Shown here: positions 16,721 to 25,259 of the stretch, piece after piece
Layout: the number at the start of each line of letters is the position of its first letter
Numbering within the stretch: the first letter of the stretch is position 1
NCBI RefSeq assembly: GCF_021352225.1
Contig: NZ_JAAUVI010000014.1
Location: 1 to 64,000, forward strand
Direction: 5' to 3'
Origin: Methylobacterium sp. C25
Lineage (GTDB): Bacteria; Pseudomonadota; Alphaproteobacteria; Rhizobiales; Beijerinckiaceae
Length of the DNA stretch: 64,000 bases
Program-made: the position numbers and the translations under genes
The notes under the pieces: model-generated
Database searches by the model: none
Told to the model about the DNA's origin: nothing
The model's input: the letters and a program-made list of their open reading frames with translations, nothing else

Positions 16721-17581
16721 TCACGGACGAGCCCCAGGGCCGGAGATCGGCAGCCCGTTGCTCATGAAGGAGAGGAAGTAGTCGACGTCGCGATACAGCT
16801 CGTCGTCGGGGGCGAGTGGTGTGCCGCGCACCTGGCTGTTGCAGGACATGTAGCGGCGGGTCGCCGTGCCCATGCCGCCCCATTCCGAGCGGTAGATGGG
16901 CAGAGCCGCGGTGATGCCGAGAGCGGGAGCCAGCACCTCGGCTCGGATCCGGTTGCCGGGGTTCTGCACGTGGCAGCTCGCGCAGGAAAAGTTGAGCTGC
17001 CCTCGGCGGGTGTAGAAGTATTGCTTGCCCGCCTCGTACGCCGCGAGCGCCCGGGGGTCATTCGGCACATCGATGGCGAACGGCTTTCCGCGCGACGTAG
17101 AGGCCATGTAGGCCGTCACGGCAGCCATCTCGTCCTTGACGTAGGAATAGGGCGTCTCGCCGTTCTCGGTGAGGCAGCGATTGACCGCGTATTCGAGCGT
17201 CACGACTTCGCCGAGCTTCAGATCGAAGCGCGGAAAGTTTTGACGGACGCCGATGCCGCCATTCTCGAAGCAGTCGGCAAAGGTCTTGCCGTTCTTGAAC
17301 GGTGTCTCGAACAGCTCTTTCCCCTTTTCGATAGCGAAGTCGTAAGGAGGAAACTCTTCTTTCTCCTCCCACTGCTTCCGCATACCCTCGTCCATCGAAT
17401 AAGGCCCGTTCACGAAATCCTCGTGTTTCACGTTCGGGAACTTTTCGTAGAAGTAGGCTTGGAAAGTCTTCAGGTCGGCCTTTGGGTCGACCATCTCGGC
17501 CGCCCATGCGTCGGCGATGCCAGGAATGGCGATGCTGAGGGCCAAGGCAAGCCCGGCCGCCGGGGCGAGGAGGGCTTTCAT
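16721..17581 (-). CDS. soxA: SoxA, c-type cytochrome subunit of SoxAX
   Basis: A 286-residue exported protein starting at ATG 17581 (overlapping the soxZ stop). It carries one CxxCH heme site, CASCH at 200-204. The catalytic cysteine heme ligand is C247 in YMSCNSQ. The N-terminal domain keeps two isolated cysteines (C104 and C136) but no CxxCH, so this is a mono-heme SoxA. SoxAX attaches thiosulfate oxidatively to SoxYZ. SoxX is encoded in the same operon. Confidence 0.95.
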   Translation of the reverse strand: MKALLAPAAGLALALSIAIPGIADAWAAEMVDPKADLKTFQAYFYEKFPNVKHEDFVNGPYSMDEGMRKQWEEKEEFPPYDFAIEKGKELFETPFKNGKTFADCFENGGIGVRQNFPRFDLKLGEVVTLEYAVNRCLTENGETPYSYVKDEMAAVTAYMASTSRGKPFAIDVPNDPRALAAYEAGKQYFYTRRGQLNFSCASCHVQNPGNRIRAEVLAPALGITAALPIYRSEWGGMGTATRRYMSCNSQVRGTPLAPDDELYRDVDYFLSFMSNGLPISGPGARP

Positions 17582-17889
17582 CCGAGTTTGGAGACGGAGG
17601 AGTCCGTCTTGCCCAAGTTGTCGGTCCACGTAACCTTGAGGTCGTCGCCCTTCTTGCCGCCCGAAAATTTGAACTTCAGGTACGGATCCTTGGAGACTGC
17701 CGGTCCCCAGAAAGCCGTGAACACGACCTTGCCGCCATGCTCGAAGGTGACGGTCTCGATGTAGTGCGCGGGGATCAGCTCGCCCTTGGCATCCTTCACG
17801 TAGCCGGAATCCATGGGATGTTGGATGAGCGACTGGACGTCGGTCTGCTCGGCGCCGGCGCTGGCGCGCACGCGGATGGTCGATGGCAT
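17578..17889 (-). CDS. soxZ: SoxZ, sulfur carrier partner
   Basis: A 103-residue protein of typical SoxZ length without a signal peptide. It has the Ig-like fold with HPMDSGYVKDAKGELIPAHYI and the conserved WTDNLGK near the C-terminus. It pairs with SoxY and is exported with it through the SoxY Tat signal. It is directly downstream of soxY and overlaps soxA. Confidence 0.96.
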   Translation of the reverse strand: MPSTIRVRASAGAEQTDVQSLIQHPMDSGYVKDAKGELIPAHYIETVTFEHGGKVVFTAFWGPAVSKDPYLKFKFSGGKKGDDLKVTWTDNLGKTDSSVSKLG

Positions 17890-17921
17890 TTGTTATTCCT
17901 CCCGTCGTGGTGTGAGTGTCT

Positions 17922-18410
17922 TCAGCCGCCGCAACCGCCGACCGTGACCTTCACTTCCTTGGTCGCGCTGTAGAGTTTGCCCCCCGCCTCCACGACGGCG
18001 ATGACCGGCGTGGTCTTCGCCATTTTCAGGCGGCTTGCCACGCTGGGAGGCGTACCGGGCGCGAACTTGTAGAGGGCGGCCAGCGCGCTAGGGTTCTCGG
18101 CGACGAGGATCGCGATGGAGGTGACGTCCGGCAGGTCAGTGCTGACCGAGATGGGGACAACGGCGCCGTTCTCGGCGATCTCGGGGGCGTCGAGCTTCAC
18201 CTTGTCCGAGGCCACGGCGGCCTGCCCGAACAGCTTCTTGACCGCCTCCGCCTCGCCCTTCTGCTTGAAGGCGTCGGCCGGGTAGGCCGCGTCGGTGTTC
18301 GCAGAGGCCCGGATTGGATACGCGAAGGAGGCCGCCGCGAGGACGCTCCCGAGACCTGCCGCCTGCAGGACGAAGCGACGGTCGAACTTTTTGCTGTCAC
18401 AGGCAGCCAT
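17922..18410 (-). CDS. soxY: SoxY, covalent sulfur carrier
   Basis: A 162-residue protein with a Tat signal (DRRFVLQAAGLGS). The C-terminal swinging arm GGCGG is at 158-162, and C160 carries the thiosulfate-derived sulfur through the Sox cycle. It is coded between soxX and soxZ in the canonical order. Nothing is missing. Confidence 0.97.
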   Translation of the reverse strand: MAACDSKKFDRRFVLQAAGLGSVLAAASFAYPIRASANTDAAYPADAFKQKGEAEAVKKLFGQAAVASDKVKLDAPEIAENGAVVPISVSTDLPDVTSIAILVAENPSALAALYKFAPGTPPSVASRLKMAKTTPVIAVVEAGGKLYSATKEVKVTVGGCGG

Positions 18411-18423
18411 GACGGCCTTCCTT

Positions 18424-18771
18424 TCAGTGCGAATACAGATACTCGACGACGGACCGGATCTCCCGATCGGTAAGAAGCAGGTTCCGGCCGAACGGCGGCA
18501 TCACCGTTTCCGGGTTGCGCAGGGTCTCGTCCCGGATGATCGCGACGACGTCCTCGCGGTTCGGGTAGCGCTCCTTCAGTCCCGCGAGCGACGGGCCGAT
18601 ATTGCCGGGCAGATCACCGCCGGGGATCGCATGACACGACAGGCAGTTGCCCCGGCCTCGATCGAAGGCGATGGCCTTACCTTCGGCCGCATCGCCCTGC
18701 GCCAGGACGGTGCCCGTCTGAACGAGGACGAGGGCAGCGGTCAGGAGTGCCGTGAAAGGGTGCCGATGCAT
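18424..18771 (-). CDS. soxX: SoxX, monoheme c-type cytochrome
   Basis: A 115-residue exported cytochrome with heme site CLSCH (43-47) and a probable methionine ligand in ETVMPPFG. ATG 18771 has GGAGGA 7 bases upstream. An in-frame ATG at 18795, overlapping the upstream stop, is a weaker alternative. It forms SoxAX with SoxA. Confidence 0.94.
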   Translation of the reverse strand: MHRHPFTALLTAALVLVQTGTVLAQGDAAEGKAIAFDRGRGNCLSCHAIPGGDLPGNIGPSLAGLKERYPNREDVVAIIRDETLRNPETVMPPFGRNLLLTDREIRSVVEYLYSH

Positions 18772-18791
18772 GGGGCTTCCTCCGGGGGCCA

Positions 18792-19475
18792 TCATTTCGG
18801 CTGCATGTCGTCGAGCGGCCCCGTCGTGCGCGGGGTCAGGGTCTTGCCCTCGGCGGTCGAGGTGATGGCGATTTCCTTGGGGTCGCGGCAGTTGGTCATG
18901 CACGGCTCGGCACGCGTGTCGGGCCGCGGGTCTTCCCATGTGAAGCTGTCGTGGTTGGGCATCTTGACCTTGGGCAGACTGTCCTTGTCCGCCACGAAGT
19001 CGCCGGGCACGAGGTTGTTGAGGTTCAGGATGTAGGCGGTGAGCGCGTAAACCTCATCTGGGCTCAGCGTCCGCGGGTTCGGGAACGGCATCGCCCGATC
19101 GATATAGTCGTAGAGGGTCGACGCGAAGGGCCAGTAGCTGCCCACCGTCGGCTCCGGCCGATCCGCCCGCAGGGTGCCTTCGCCGCCCGCGAGCTTGGGC
19201 CAACGGTCGACGCCCTCGCCGAAGGTGCCGTGGCAGGCGGCACATTTCTCGGCGAAGACCTCGCTGCCTTGGTCCACGCTGCCACTGCCCGCAGGTAGGC
19301 CGACGCCGTCATGCCCGCGCACGTCGATGTTCCAGGCATCGATCTGCGCCTGCGTCGGGCGCGTGCCGTAGCCGTAGAGCGGGGCTTCCCCGGCTGCGGC
19401 TGGGCCCGCGAGCGAGACGAACACCGCGAAGGAGAGGAAAGGCTTAAGCAGTCTGGACATCGTAAACACTGCCAT
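18792..19475 (-). CDS. soxD: SoxD-like cytochrome c subunit of sulfane dehydrogenase
   Basis: A 227-residue exported cytochrome with one heme site, CAACH (78-82), in a GSEVFAEKCAACHGTFGEG context. The domain then matches the N-terminal cytochrome of SoxD. Classical SoxD is di-heme and longer; this is the short mono-heme type seen in several alphaproteobacteria. It follows soxC directly and overlaps its end by 32 bases. Start 19475 has AGGTGA upstream; ATG 19460 is also possible. It accepts electrons from SoxC. Confidence 0.88.
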   Translation of the reverse strand: MAVFTMSRLLKPFLSFAVFVSLAGPAAAGEAPLYGYGTRPTQAQIDAWNIDVRGHDGVGLPAGSGSVDQGSEVFAEKCAACHGTFGEGVDRWPKLAGGEGTLRADRPEPTVGSYWPFASTLYDYIDRAMPFPNPRTLSPDEVYALTAYILNLNNLVPGDFVADKDSLPKVKMPNHDSFTWEDPRPDTRAEPCMTNCRDPKEIAITSTAEGKTLTPRTTGPLDDMQPK

Positions 19476-20733
19476 CCGGCTTCACCTGCCAGGTCTGGAT
19501 CGAGTTGTTGTGGTAGACGGAGTTCACGCCTCGGACCTTGCGCAACTCCGCGATGGTCGGTTGCACGTAGCCGGTCTCGTCGATCACTCGGGATTCGAGC
19601 AGGGCAGGCTTTCCGTCCCACTGCCAGGGGAGGGAGAACCGGGTGAGGGCCTTCGACAGAACGGGTTCCTGAAGGGCAGCGGCCTGCCAGTTCGCCCCGC
19701 CATCGAAGGACACGTCGACACGCTTGACCTTGCCGTTGCCGGTCCAGGCTAGGCCGCGCACTTCGTATAGCCCCGGCTTCGTGAGCGGCTTTTCCGGGCA
19801 CGGGAAGGTGATGACCGACTTGGCGTCAATCTGCCACGTGAAGCCCCGGGATTTTCCGTCGGGCATCAGGTCGGTGTACTTTGAGGTCTCTTCGCGCGTG
19901 AACCACGGCTGGTCGCCAATCTTGATGCGCCGCAGCCACTTGACGCTGACGTTGCCCTCCCAGCCTGGCACCAGGAGACGGAGCGGATAGCCTTGTTCCG
20001 GCCGCAACCCCTCGCCGTTCTGGCCGTACGCGATAAGGCAGTCGTCCAGGCACTTCGACAGGGGCAGCGAGCGGTTCATGTGGGCACCGTCCGCACCCTC
20101 GAACATCACCCATTTGCCCTCCGGCTTCACACCGACCTCGTCGAGGAGGGTCGACAGCTTCACGCCGGTCCATTCGGCGCAGGAGATCATGCCGTGGGTG
20201 AACTGCAGGGAGTTGAGCTGCGCCGCACGCCACTCCATGCCGCCATTGGCCGGACACTCGATGAAGTGGATGCGCGATACCGACGGGTAGCGGACGATGT
20301 CGCTCATCGAGAGCAGCAACGGGCGCTCAACGAGCCCGTGGATCATGAGGCGATGTTGCTCCGGGTCCACATCGACTCGGCCGGCGTGGTAGCGCTCGAA
20401 GAACAGACCGTTGGGTGTGATGATGCCCTGCAGATCCTGGATCGGGGAGAAGCTGATCGAGGACTCCGTACCCGCCGTGAGCCAAGGCACGTTGCGGCGG
20501 ATCACGCCCGCTTCCTGTGCAGCGGGCTGGCCGTAAGGTCTATCGACCACGCCCGCTCCGAGGCTTTGCGACCAGGGATATTCCGTAGGCGGTCCCGCCT
20601 CCTGTGCGCGAGCCAACCCGGTAAGCGCAGCGCTACCGGCGCCGGCCGCCGTGAGGCGCAGGAAGTTGCGACGCCCAAGCGCTCGTGTCGACGCTCCGCC
20701 TGGCGGCGTGCGCGCGTCGGTCCGGTTCGTCAC
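19444..20733 (-). CDS. soxC: SoxC, molybdenum sulfane dehydrogenase
   Basis: A 429-residue molybdopterin oxidoreductase of the sulfite oxidase family. GTG 20733 is chosen because GGGAGGA lies 5 bases upstream and a Tat signal follows (GRRNFLRLTAAGAG). The Mo-ligand cysteine is in FIECPANGGMEW (C160). The C-terminal dimerisation domain has VDVSFDGGANW. With SoxD it oxidises SoxY-bound sulfane sulfur, giving complete thiosulfate oxidation to sulfate. It is the first gene of the minus-strand sox operon, divergent from soxR. Confidence 0.95.
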   Translation of the reverse strand: MTNRTDARTPPGGASTRALGRRNFLRLTAAGAGSAALTGLARAQEAGPPTEYPWSQSLGAGVVDRPYGQPAAQEAGVIRRNVPWLTAGTESSISFSPIQDLQGIITPNGLFFERYHAGRVDVDPEQHRLMIHGLVERPLLLSMSDIVRYPSVSRIHFIECPANGGMEWRAAQLNSLQFTHGMISCAEWTGVKLSTLLDEVGVKPEGKWVMFEGADGAHMNRSLPLSKCLDDCLIAYGQNGEGLRPEQGYPLRLLVPGWEGNVSVKWLRRIKIGDQPWFTREETSKYTDLMPDGKSRGFTWQIDAKSVITFPCPEKPLTKPGLYEVRGLAWTGNGKVKRVDVSFDGGANWQAAALQEPVLSKALTRFSLPWQWDGKPALLESRVIDETGYVQPTIAELRKVRGVNSVYHNNSIQTWQVKPDGSVYDVQTA

Positions 20734-20942
20734 CGGCTTCCTCCCGATTTGATTGGCCTGCGCCTTTCCATTAGGGCTACCCAGGCCCTTTGCATCAGTC
20801 AATGCTAAATTAGAAAAATCTGATATAAGCACAGCAGGTCGTCCGCCGGACTGAGCTTGTCATTGTCGATGTGTTTGATCGAATATAACGACTGAAGATC
20901 CCCAGCCCGACTTGAAACGGGCCAATTCGGTTCCGCGAGACC
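20734..20942. promoter_or_regulatory. Divergent sox promoter region
   Basis: A 209-base gap between soxC and soxR. A markedly AT-rich stretch (about 20795-20845) includes ATCAG ... CTGAT arms. It must hold the sox operon promoter, the soxR promoter and the SoxR operator. No site stands out clearly enough to name. Confidence 0.5.
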
Positions 20943-21269
20943 ATGCAGGCAGCAACGATCGACGAGACGACATTAGAGGCATTCGCGGATCAAGCCGCGG
21001 ACGCAGTGCGGTTGCTGCGTCTACTCGGAAATGAGCATCGTCTGATGATCGCTTGCTTGCTTATTGTCCGTGGCGAGATGACCGTTGGCGCCCTGGTGGA
21101 GGAACTTCGTCTCAGCCAGTCGGCCTTGTCCCAACATCTTGCGCGGATGCGAGAGGACGAAGTGCTCACTTTCCGGCGAGAGGCCCAGACGCTCTACTAC
21201 AGCATCAGGGATCCAAACGCGGTCGCAGTCATAGGCTTACTGAAGAAACTCTATTGTAAGGATCTGTGA
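20943..21269 (+). CDS. soxR: SoxR, ArsR family persulfide-responsive repressor of sox
   Basis: A 108-residue winged-helix protein with a helix-turn-helix at about 47-66 (ALVEELRLSQSALSQHLARM). Both cysteines expected of the SoxR/BigR/SqrR sulfur-sensing group are present: C38 (LMIACLLIV) and C105 (KKLYCKDL). It is divergent from soxC and so probably represses the sox operon until sulfane sulfur bridges the cysteines. It overlaps soxH (GTGA). Confidence 0.9.
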   Translation: MQAATIDETTLEAFADQAADAVRLLRLLGNEHRLMIACLLIVRGEMTVGALVEELRLSQSALSQHLARMREDEVLTFRREAQTLYYSIRDPNAVAVIGLLKKLYCKDL

Positions 21270-22270
21270 TCATGGTTCCGCGCGTTGCGTTGCTATTGAT
21301 TATCTTGCTAGCAACGCCTTCGCACGCGTCGGACTACGCTCCGATCGGCAAGGCTCTATCGATCGCTCAAGTGCCTGGCAAACCGATCTATTACAGCATC
21401 GGGAATACCGGCGTGCCGAACCAAGCCAATGAGGGCAACACCTCAAACGGCGGGTTCGTTGTCACCGACGATGGCGTCGTCGTGTATGACGCTCTCGGCA
21501 CGCCGAGCCTCGGGTGGGCATTGCTGCAGCAGATCCGGAAAGTCACGGACAAGCCGGTGCGCTACGTCGTGGTGAGCCACTACCATGCCGACCACATCTA
21601 CGGCCTTCAGGCGTTCAAAGATCATACCGGCGCTGTTGTGGTCGCCCAGGAGCGGGCGGCGGAGTACCGCGAGAACGATGAAACCGCCGACGAGCGTGCC
21701 GATGCGCGCCTGCGCCAGCGCCAAGGAGCGCTTTTCCCCTGGGTTGACGAACGCACGCGGATCGTCCCGCCCGACATCACCTTTGCTGAGCGCGCGACCC
21801 TGACGCTTGGCGGTAAGCGCTTGGTCTTGCTCTACGCCGGGCCCGCCCATTCGGCGAGCGATATGATGATGATGATCGAGCCTGACGGGGTGCTCTTTGC
21901 TGGAGATATCGTACAGAACGGCCGTATTCCGCACATGAACAGCGATGATGTTGATACCGGCCGATGGCTGTCGGCCCTGAAGCAGGTCGAAGAATTGAAG
22001 CCGGGGTTCATCATTCCCGGCCATGGCGAGCCTTCCAGCGAGGCGGCCAAAGCCATTGCATTCACTGCAGGATACATCGCGGACGTCAGGCGGGTGATGC
22101 AGGCCGCGGTCGATACGTGGACCGACTTCGATGCAGCTTATCGGGCCGCCGACTGGTCCGCTTACGACAAGCTCCCGGCCTTCGCCGCCAATAACCGGGG
22201 CAATGCCTACCGGGTCTTCCTCGAACTCGAGGGCGCGAATTTCGGTGACGGCAAGAAGGCCGAGCCATAG
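21266..22270 (+). CDS. soxH: SoxH-like exported MBL-fold metallohydrolase
   Basis: About 332-334 residues with a signal peptide (ending SHASD). The metallo-beta-lactamase motif HYHADH (105-110), AGPAHSASD, AGDIVQNGR and GHGEP supply the metal ligands. SoxH proteins are accessory periplasmic hydrolases in sox loci; their substrate is not settled. GTG 21266 overlaps the soxR stop, and ATG 21272 is an alternative start. Related proteins also occur with PQQ-dehydrogenase clusters. Confidence 0.85.
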   Translation: MIMVPRVALLLIILLATPSHASDYAPIGKALSIAQVPGKPIYYSIGNTGVPNQANEGNTSNGGFVVTDDGVVVYDALGTPSLGWALLQQIRKVTDKPVRYVVVSHYHADHIYGLQAFKDHTGAVVVAQERAAEYRENDETADERADARLRQRQGALFPWVDERTRIVPPDITFAERATLTLGGKRLVLLYAGPAHSASDMMMMIEPDGVLFAGDIVQNGRIPHMNSDDVDTGRWLSALKQVEELKPGFIIPGHGEPSSEAAKAIAFTAGYIADVRRVMQAAVDTWTDFDAAYRAADWSAYDKLPAFAANNRGNAYRVFLELEGANFGDGKKAEP

Positions 22271-22274
22271 GCGG

Positions 22275-23324
22275 TCAGCCGCGCCACTCCACTAGATAGT
22301 AAAGGCCGGCGCGGCCTCCGGCCGCGATCGACGCCAGAGCGATGGCCGACCCTATGGAAAGCGTGGCGATACCGGTCACGCCCTGGCCGATGGTGCAGCC
22401 GAGAGCGGTGATGCCGCCGGTGCCCATGAGGAACGCGCCGAAGATGTGACGCCGTAACTCGCTTGCATCATCCGGCGCTTCCCAACGGAAGTGGCGTGCC
22501 TGCCGTGCTTCGACGAAGGCGCCCAGCAGTACTCCCATCACCGACGCGATACCGAAGTCCACCTGCATCCCGGAGGCCAGCATCGCGAACAGCATGGTGT
22601 CGCCGACCGGCCGCGCAAAACTCAGTGAGACGGGCCGATCGGTTCCGAAAGAATCGAACCCTGCAAATCCCGTCGCCCACCACCCTGCGGTGACGCAGAG
22701 GCCGATCGCGACCGCCGCAGCCGTCAACTTCCGGTCCTTCCGGAGCGCTCCGTCCGCGAGGGCGTAGATTGTGAGAAGGCACGCGCAGGCGATCGCGAAC
22801 ATCATCGATGCTGTGCGTCCCACACCGAGCAGATCGGGCAAGAGCTGGAAGCGTCCGTCGGGCATCGGGATGCTGAGGGGATCGATTGCCACGACCCGTA
22901 CGAGGGCCGTCAGCCCCCGCATCGCCATGACGGCGGAGACAGCCGCAACGAGAAGGGTGACCAGTGCCTTCAGGTCCCCGCCGCCGAGCCGCAGAAGATT
23001 GCCGAAGGCGCAATTGCCGACGAGTGCCATGCCGAACCCGAAGGTCAGGCCGCCCAGGACCAGAGGCCCGAGTTCGAGCTGTGGGGAGGCATAGAGGGTC
23101 CGGTGGAGTTCGAGCCCCTCCAGGTTGAGGATATGCACGCCGACCATTGCCACGGCGATAGCGAGGGCCCAGGCGCGCAGTCGCCGTGTATCTTTGCCAT
23201 AGACGGCATCTTCCAACGCGCCGAGCGTGCAAAATCCGCCACGTCTTGCGGCATAGCCAAGCACAGACCCGATCAAGAGTCCGAGGACCGCACGGACGAG
23301 ATGCGGCTCCATTTCCTCCCCCAT
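22275..23324 (-). CDS. SoxT-like YeeE/YedE thiosulfate transporter
   Basis: About 349 residues with nine or more hydrophobic helices. It has the paired YeeE cysteine motifs RRGGFCTLGALEDAV, GNCAFGNLLRLGGGD and GCTIGQGVTG. The full-length YeeE fold transports thiosulfate through cysteine-lined constrictions. The start is either ATG 23324 or ATG 23312; the latter has GGAGG only two bases away. It lies between soxH and the Crp/Fnr gene, which suggests supply of sulfur substrate or regulation by uptake, as proposed for SoxT. Confidence 0.85.
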   Translation of the reverse strand: MGEEMEPHLVRAVLGLLIGSVLGYAARRGGFCTLGALEDAVYGKDTRRLRAWALAIAVAMVGVHILNLEGLELHRTLYASPQLELGPLVLGGLTFGFGMALVGNCAFGNLLRLGGGDLKALVTLLVAAVSAVMAMRGLTALVRVVAIDPLSIPMPDGRFQLLPDLLGVGRTASMMFAIACACLLTIYALADGALRKDRKLTAAAVAIGLCVTAGWWATGFAGFDSFGTDRPVSLSFARPVGDTMLFAMLASGMQVDFGIASVMGVLLGAFVEARQARHFRWEAPDDASELRRHIFGAFLMGTGGITALGCTIGQGVTGIATLSIGSAIALASIAAGGRAGLYYLVEWRG

Positions 23325-23434
23325 CACCCCATTGACCGGGGCCACCGTGACTTCACGGATTTTTGCGTGAACTGAGATCCGGCCGTCTTCCGCAAAGCTT
23401 TCCGATCTTGCGACAGCCAGACGCGAGCCAGATT

Positions 23435-24109
23435 TCAATGAAGGCGGATGGACGCCAGGCCAGCTCGGTCTGCCAGTTCGATCTGTCCGCGTCGCAGCAC
23501 GACTAGACCGGCCTCGGCCCACTGCGCCAAGATCCGACTGACCACCTCGCGTACGCTGCCGACGTCGGCAGCAAGTAGTTGATGGGTTGTGTGCACTACT
23601 CCGTTCCGATCGGCCTCCGCCAACAACCGTCTGGCGAGACGTTGCTCCAATGGAGCAAACGCAACCTCCTCGATCAAAGTGAACATGCTTGCCATGAGTT
23701 TCGAATAGTCGTCCAGTACGAATGCTCGGAATTCTGGACTCTCGGTCATGAGTTGCCTGAACGTCTCGGTCGGAATGGCAGCCAACTCAGTGCGTTCTTC
23801 AGCGATGCTCTCTGCTGGGAAGCCGCCTCCCGCGAGTAGGCATTGAGTCGTCAGGACACAGGTTCCGCCGGCGCTGACCTTGTAGATCAACACTTCGCGG
23901 CCGGCCTCGGACATCCGAAAGACGCGGGTCCTGCCATCAATGCACATGAGATAGTTCACGCAGGCTCCGTCGAGTACGTATGCGACGGCTCCTGCTTCAA
24001 GAACTGGGAAATGCACTGTTCCGCGAGCGATCTGCAGATGCGAGGCGGAAAAGTTCTTGATGAGGGGAAAACGCTCGATCCAGCGCTCGATTTGATGGGG
24101 TGCGGGCAT
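23435..24109 (-). CDS. Crp/Fnr family transcriptional regulator
   Basis: A 224-residue protein. ATG 24109 gives normal family length; a GTG at 24175 would add 22 residues. The N-terminal cyclic-nucleotide-binding-like beta-roll contains four closely spaced cysteines (GACVNYLMC and GTCVLTTQC). The C-terminal helix-turn-helix HQLLAADVGSVREVVSRIL has the E-x-x-S-R contact pattern of FNR. No N-terminal Fe-S cysteine cluster of the FNR type is present. A perfect GTGAC-N4-GTCAC palindrome lies 81 bases upstream, and a second copy precedes the SoxYZ-like carrier, so it likely regulates itself and that cluster. Confidence 0.87.
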   Translation of the reverse strand: MPAPHQIERWIERFPLIKNFSASHLQIARGTVHFPVLEAGAVAYVLDGACVNYLMCIDGRTRVFRMSEAGREVLIYKVSAGGTCVLTTQCLLAGGGFPAESIAEERTELAAIPTETFRQLMTESPEFRAFVLDDYSKLMASMFTLIEEVAFAPLEQRLARRLLAEADRNGVVHTTHQLLAADVGSVREVVSRILAQWAEAGLVVLRRGQIELADRAGLASIRLH

Positions 24110-24189
24110 GCGTGGCGTCCGATTGTCGCCGGTACGATGCGGGATCGCCCGGTCATTTTTGGAAGTTTCTCCCACCCTCCACGGTCTGC

Positions 24190-24203
24190 GTGACCTAGGT
24201 CAC
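24190..24203. promoter_or_regulatory. Palindromic Crp/Fnr-type operator 1
   Basis: GTGACCTAGGTCAC is a perfect 14-base palindrome of form GTGAC-N4-GTCAC. It lies between the divergent Crp/Fnr gene and the pentapeptide-repeat gene. Its half-site geometry matches Crp/Fnr family operators, and the adjacent regulator is the obvious candidate to bind it. Confidence 0.7.
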
Positions 24204-24311
24204 CGACTTGGACGGCATCGTCGGCATATCATTTCTATCGATCATCCATAAGCCGGGATCCGGCTCGACGACAGTCGTTCAAGGCATCCCGGCAACCTCG
24301 GGAGACACGCC

Positions 24312-25115
24312 ATGCGCATCCACACCCTCTTCCTGCTGACCTCGATCATTGCCGCCACAGGGCCGGCCTTGGCAGCCCAGGACATGCTGCTCGGCGTCGA
24401 CATGAACTCCGAGAAGATGACCAAGGCCGAGATGACCCGGGCCGACGTCGAAGGTCTCATCTCCAGGGCTGCCGGTAAGCCGATCGATCTTTCGGACAGG
24501 AGCCTGTCGGGACTGGACCTGTCCGGCCTCAACTTGAAAGGGGCCAACCTGAGGACGGCCCGGCTCAACGGCAGCAACTTGAAGGGCGCCGACCTTAGCG
24601 GTGCCAATTTGCAGCAAGCTTGGCTCCTCAAGGCCAATCTGAGCGGCGCCAAGCTCGTCGGCGCCGATATGTTCGGTATCACCGCACGCAACGCCAACTT
24701 CTCTGAGGCCGACCTCAGCAAGGCCAAGCCTATCGGCGATTTTTCGAGCGCCAACCTCAGCGGTGCGACCCTAACCGACCTCAATGGCAACGCCGACCTC
24801 AAGAACCAGTCCATGGGGCTGATGGGCACGGTGTTCACAAACGTGAATCTCGAAGGAGCCCGACTTAAGGGAGCCGGCCTCAGCCACGCCAAGCTCGACT
24901 ACGCAAACCTAAAGGGCTCGGACCTGACCGACGCCGTGCTCACCGCCGCGGATGCCTCGGGAGCCGATCTCACGGGTGCCACGATTGCTGGGGCGAACCT
25001 CAAGGGCTTCGACGTCAGCGGCGCGAAGCTGCAGCAACTCAAGGGCCGAGACAGTGCCAAGGACTGGTCGGGCCTCGTCAACGTCGACCAAGCCATTACC
25101 GACGGAGGACGCTAA
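24312..25115 (+). CDS. Exported pentapeptide-repeat protein
   Basis: A 267-residue protein with a signal peptide (1-21, ending ALAAQ). Tandem A(D/N)LxG-type pentapeptides cover about residues 58-240, predicting a right-handed quadrilateral beta-helix. Export is unusual for this family, and no enzyme motif is visible. It sits between two matching operators and ahead of the SoxYZ-like cluster, so it is probably a structural or binding component of that periplasmic module. GGAGAC precedes the start. Confidence 0.85.
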   Translation: MRIHTLFLLTSIIAATGPALAAQDMLLGVDMNSEKMTKAEMTRADVEGLISRAAGKPIDLSDRSLSGLDLSGLNLKGANLRTARLNGSNLKGADLSGANLQQAWLLKANLSGAKLVGADMFGITARNANFSEADLSKAKPIGDFSSANLSGATLTDLNGNADLKNQSMGLMGTVFTNVNLEGARLKGAGLSHAKLDYANLKGSDLTDAVLTAADASGADLTGATIAGANLKGFDVSGAKLQQLKGRDSAKDWSGLVNVDQAITDGGR

Positions 25116-25159
25116 ATCTCTTTCCGATTTCCCGAAATCGAGTGCGTTGCTGGGCTTTG

Positions 25160-25173
25160 GTGACTCAGGTCAC
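25160..25173. promoter_or_regulatory. Palindromic Crp/Fnr-type operator 2
   Basis: GTGACTCAGGTCAC has the same half sites as the element at 24190, with spacer TCAG in place of CTAG. It lies 87 bases upstream of the SoxYZ-like carrier start. This distance is close to that of operator 1 from the Crp/Fnr start. Confidence 0.65.
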
Positions 25174-25259
25174 AGACTCAGGGCCCAACGCAATCTATGC
25201 CTAGGCTCGAGGAGGCCTGCGCACGACGGGCCCGTCCAACAAATTTAGGAGAGAACGCC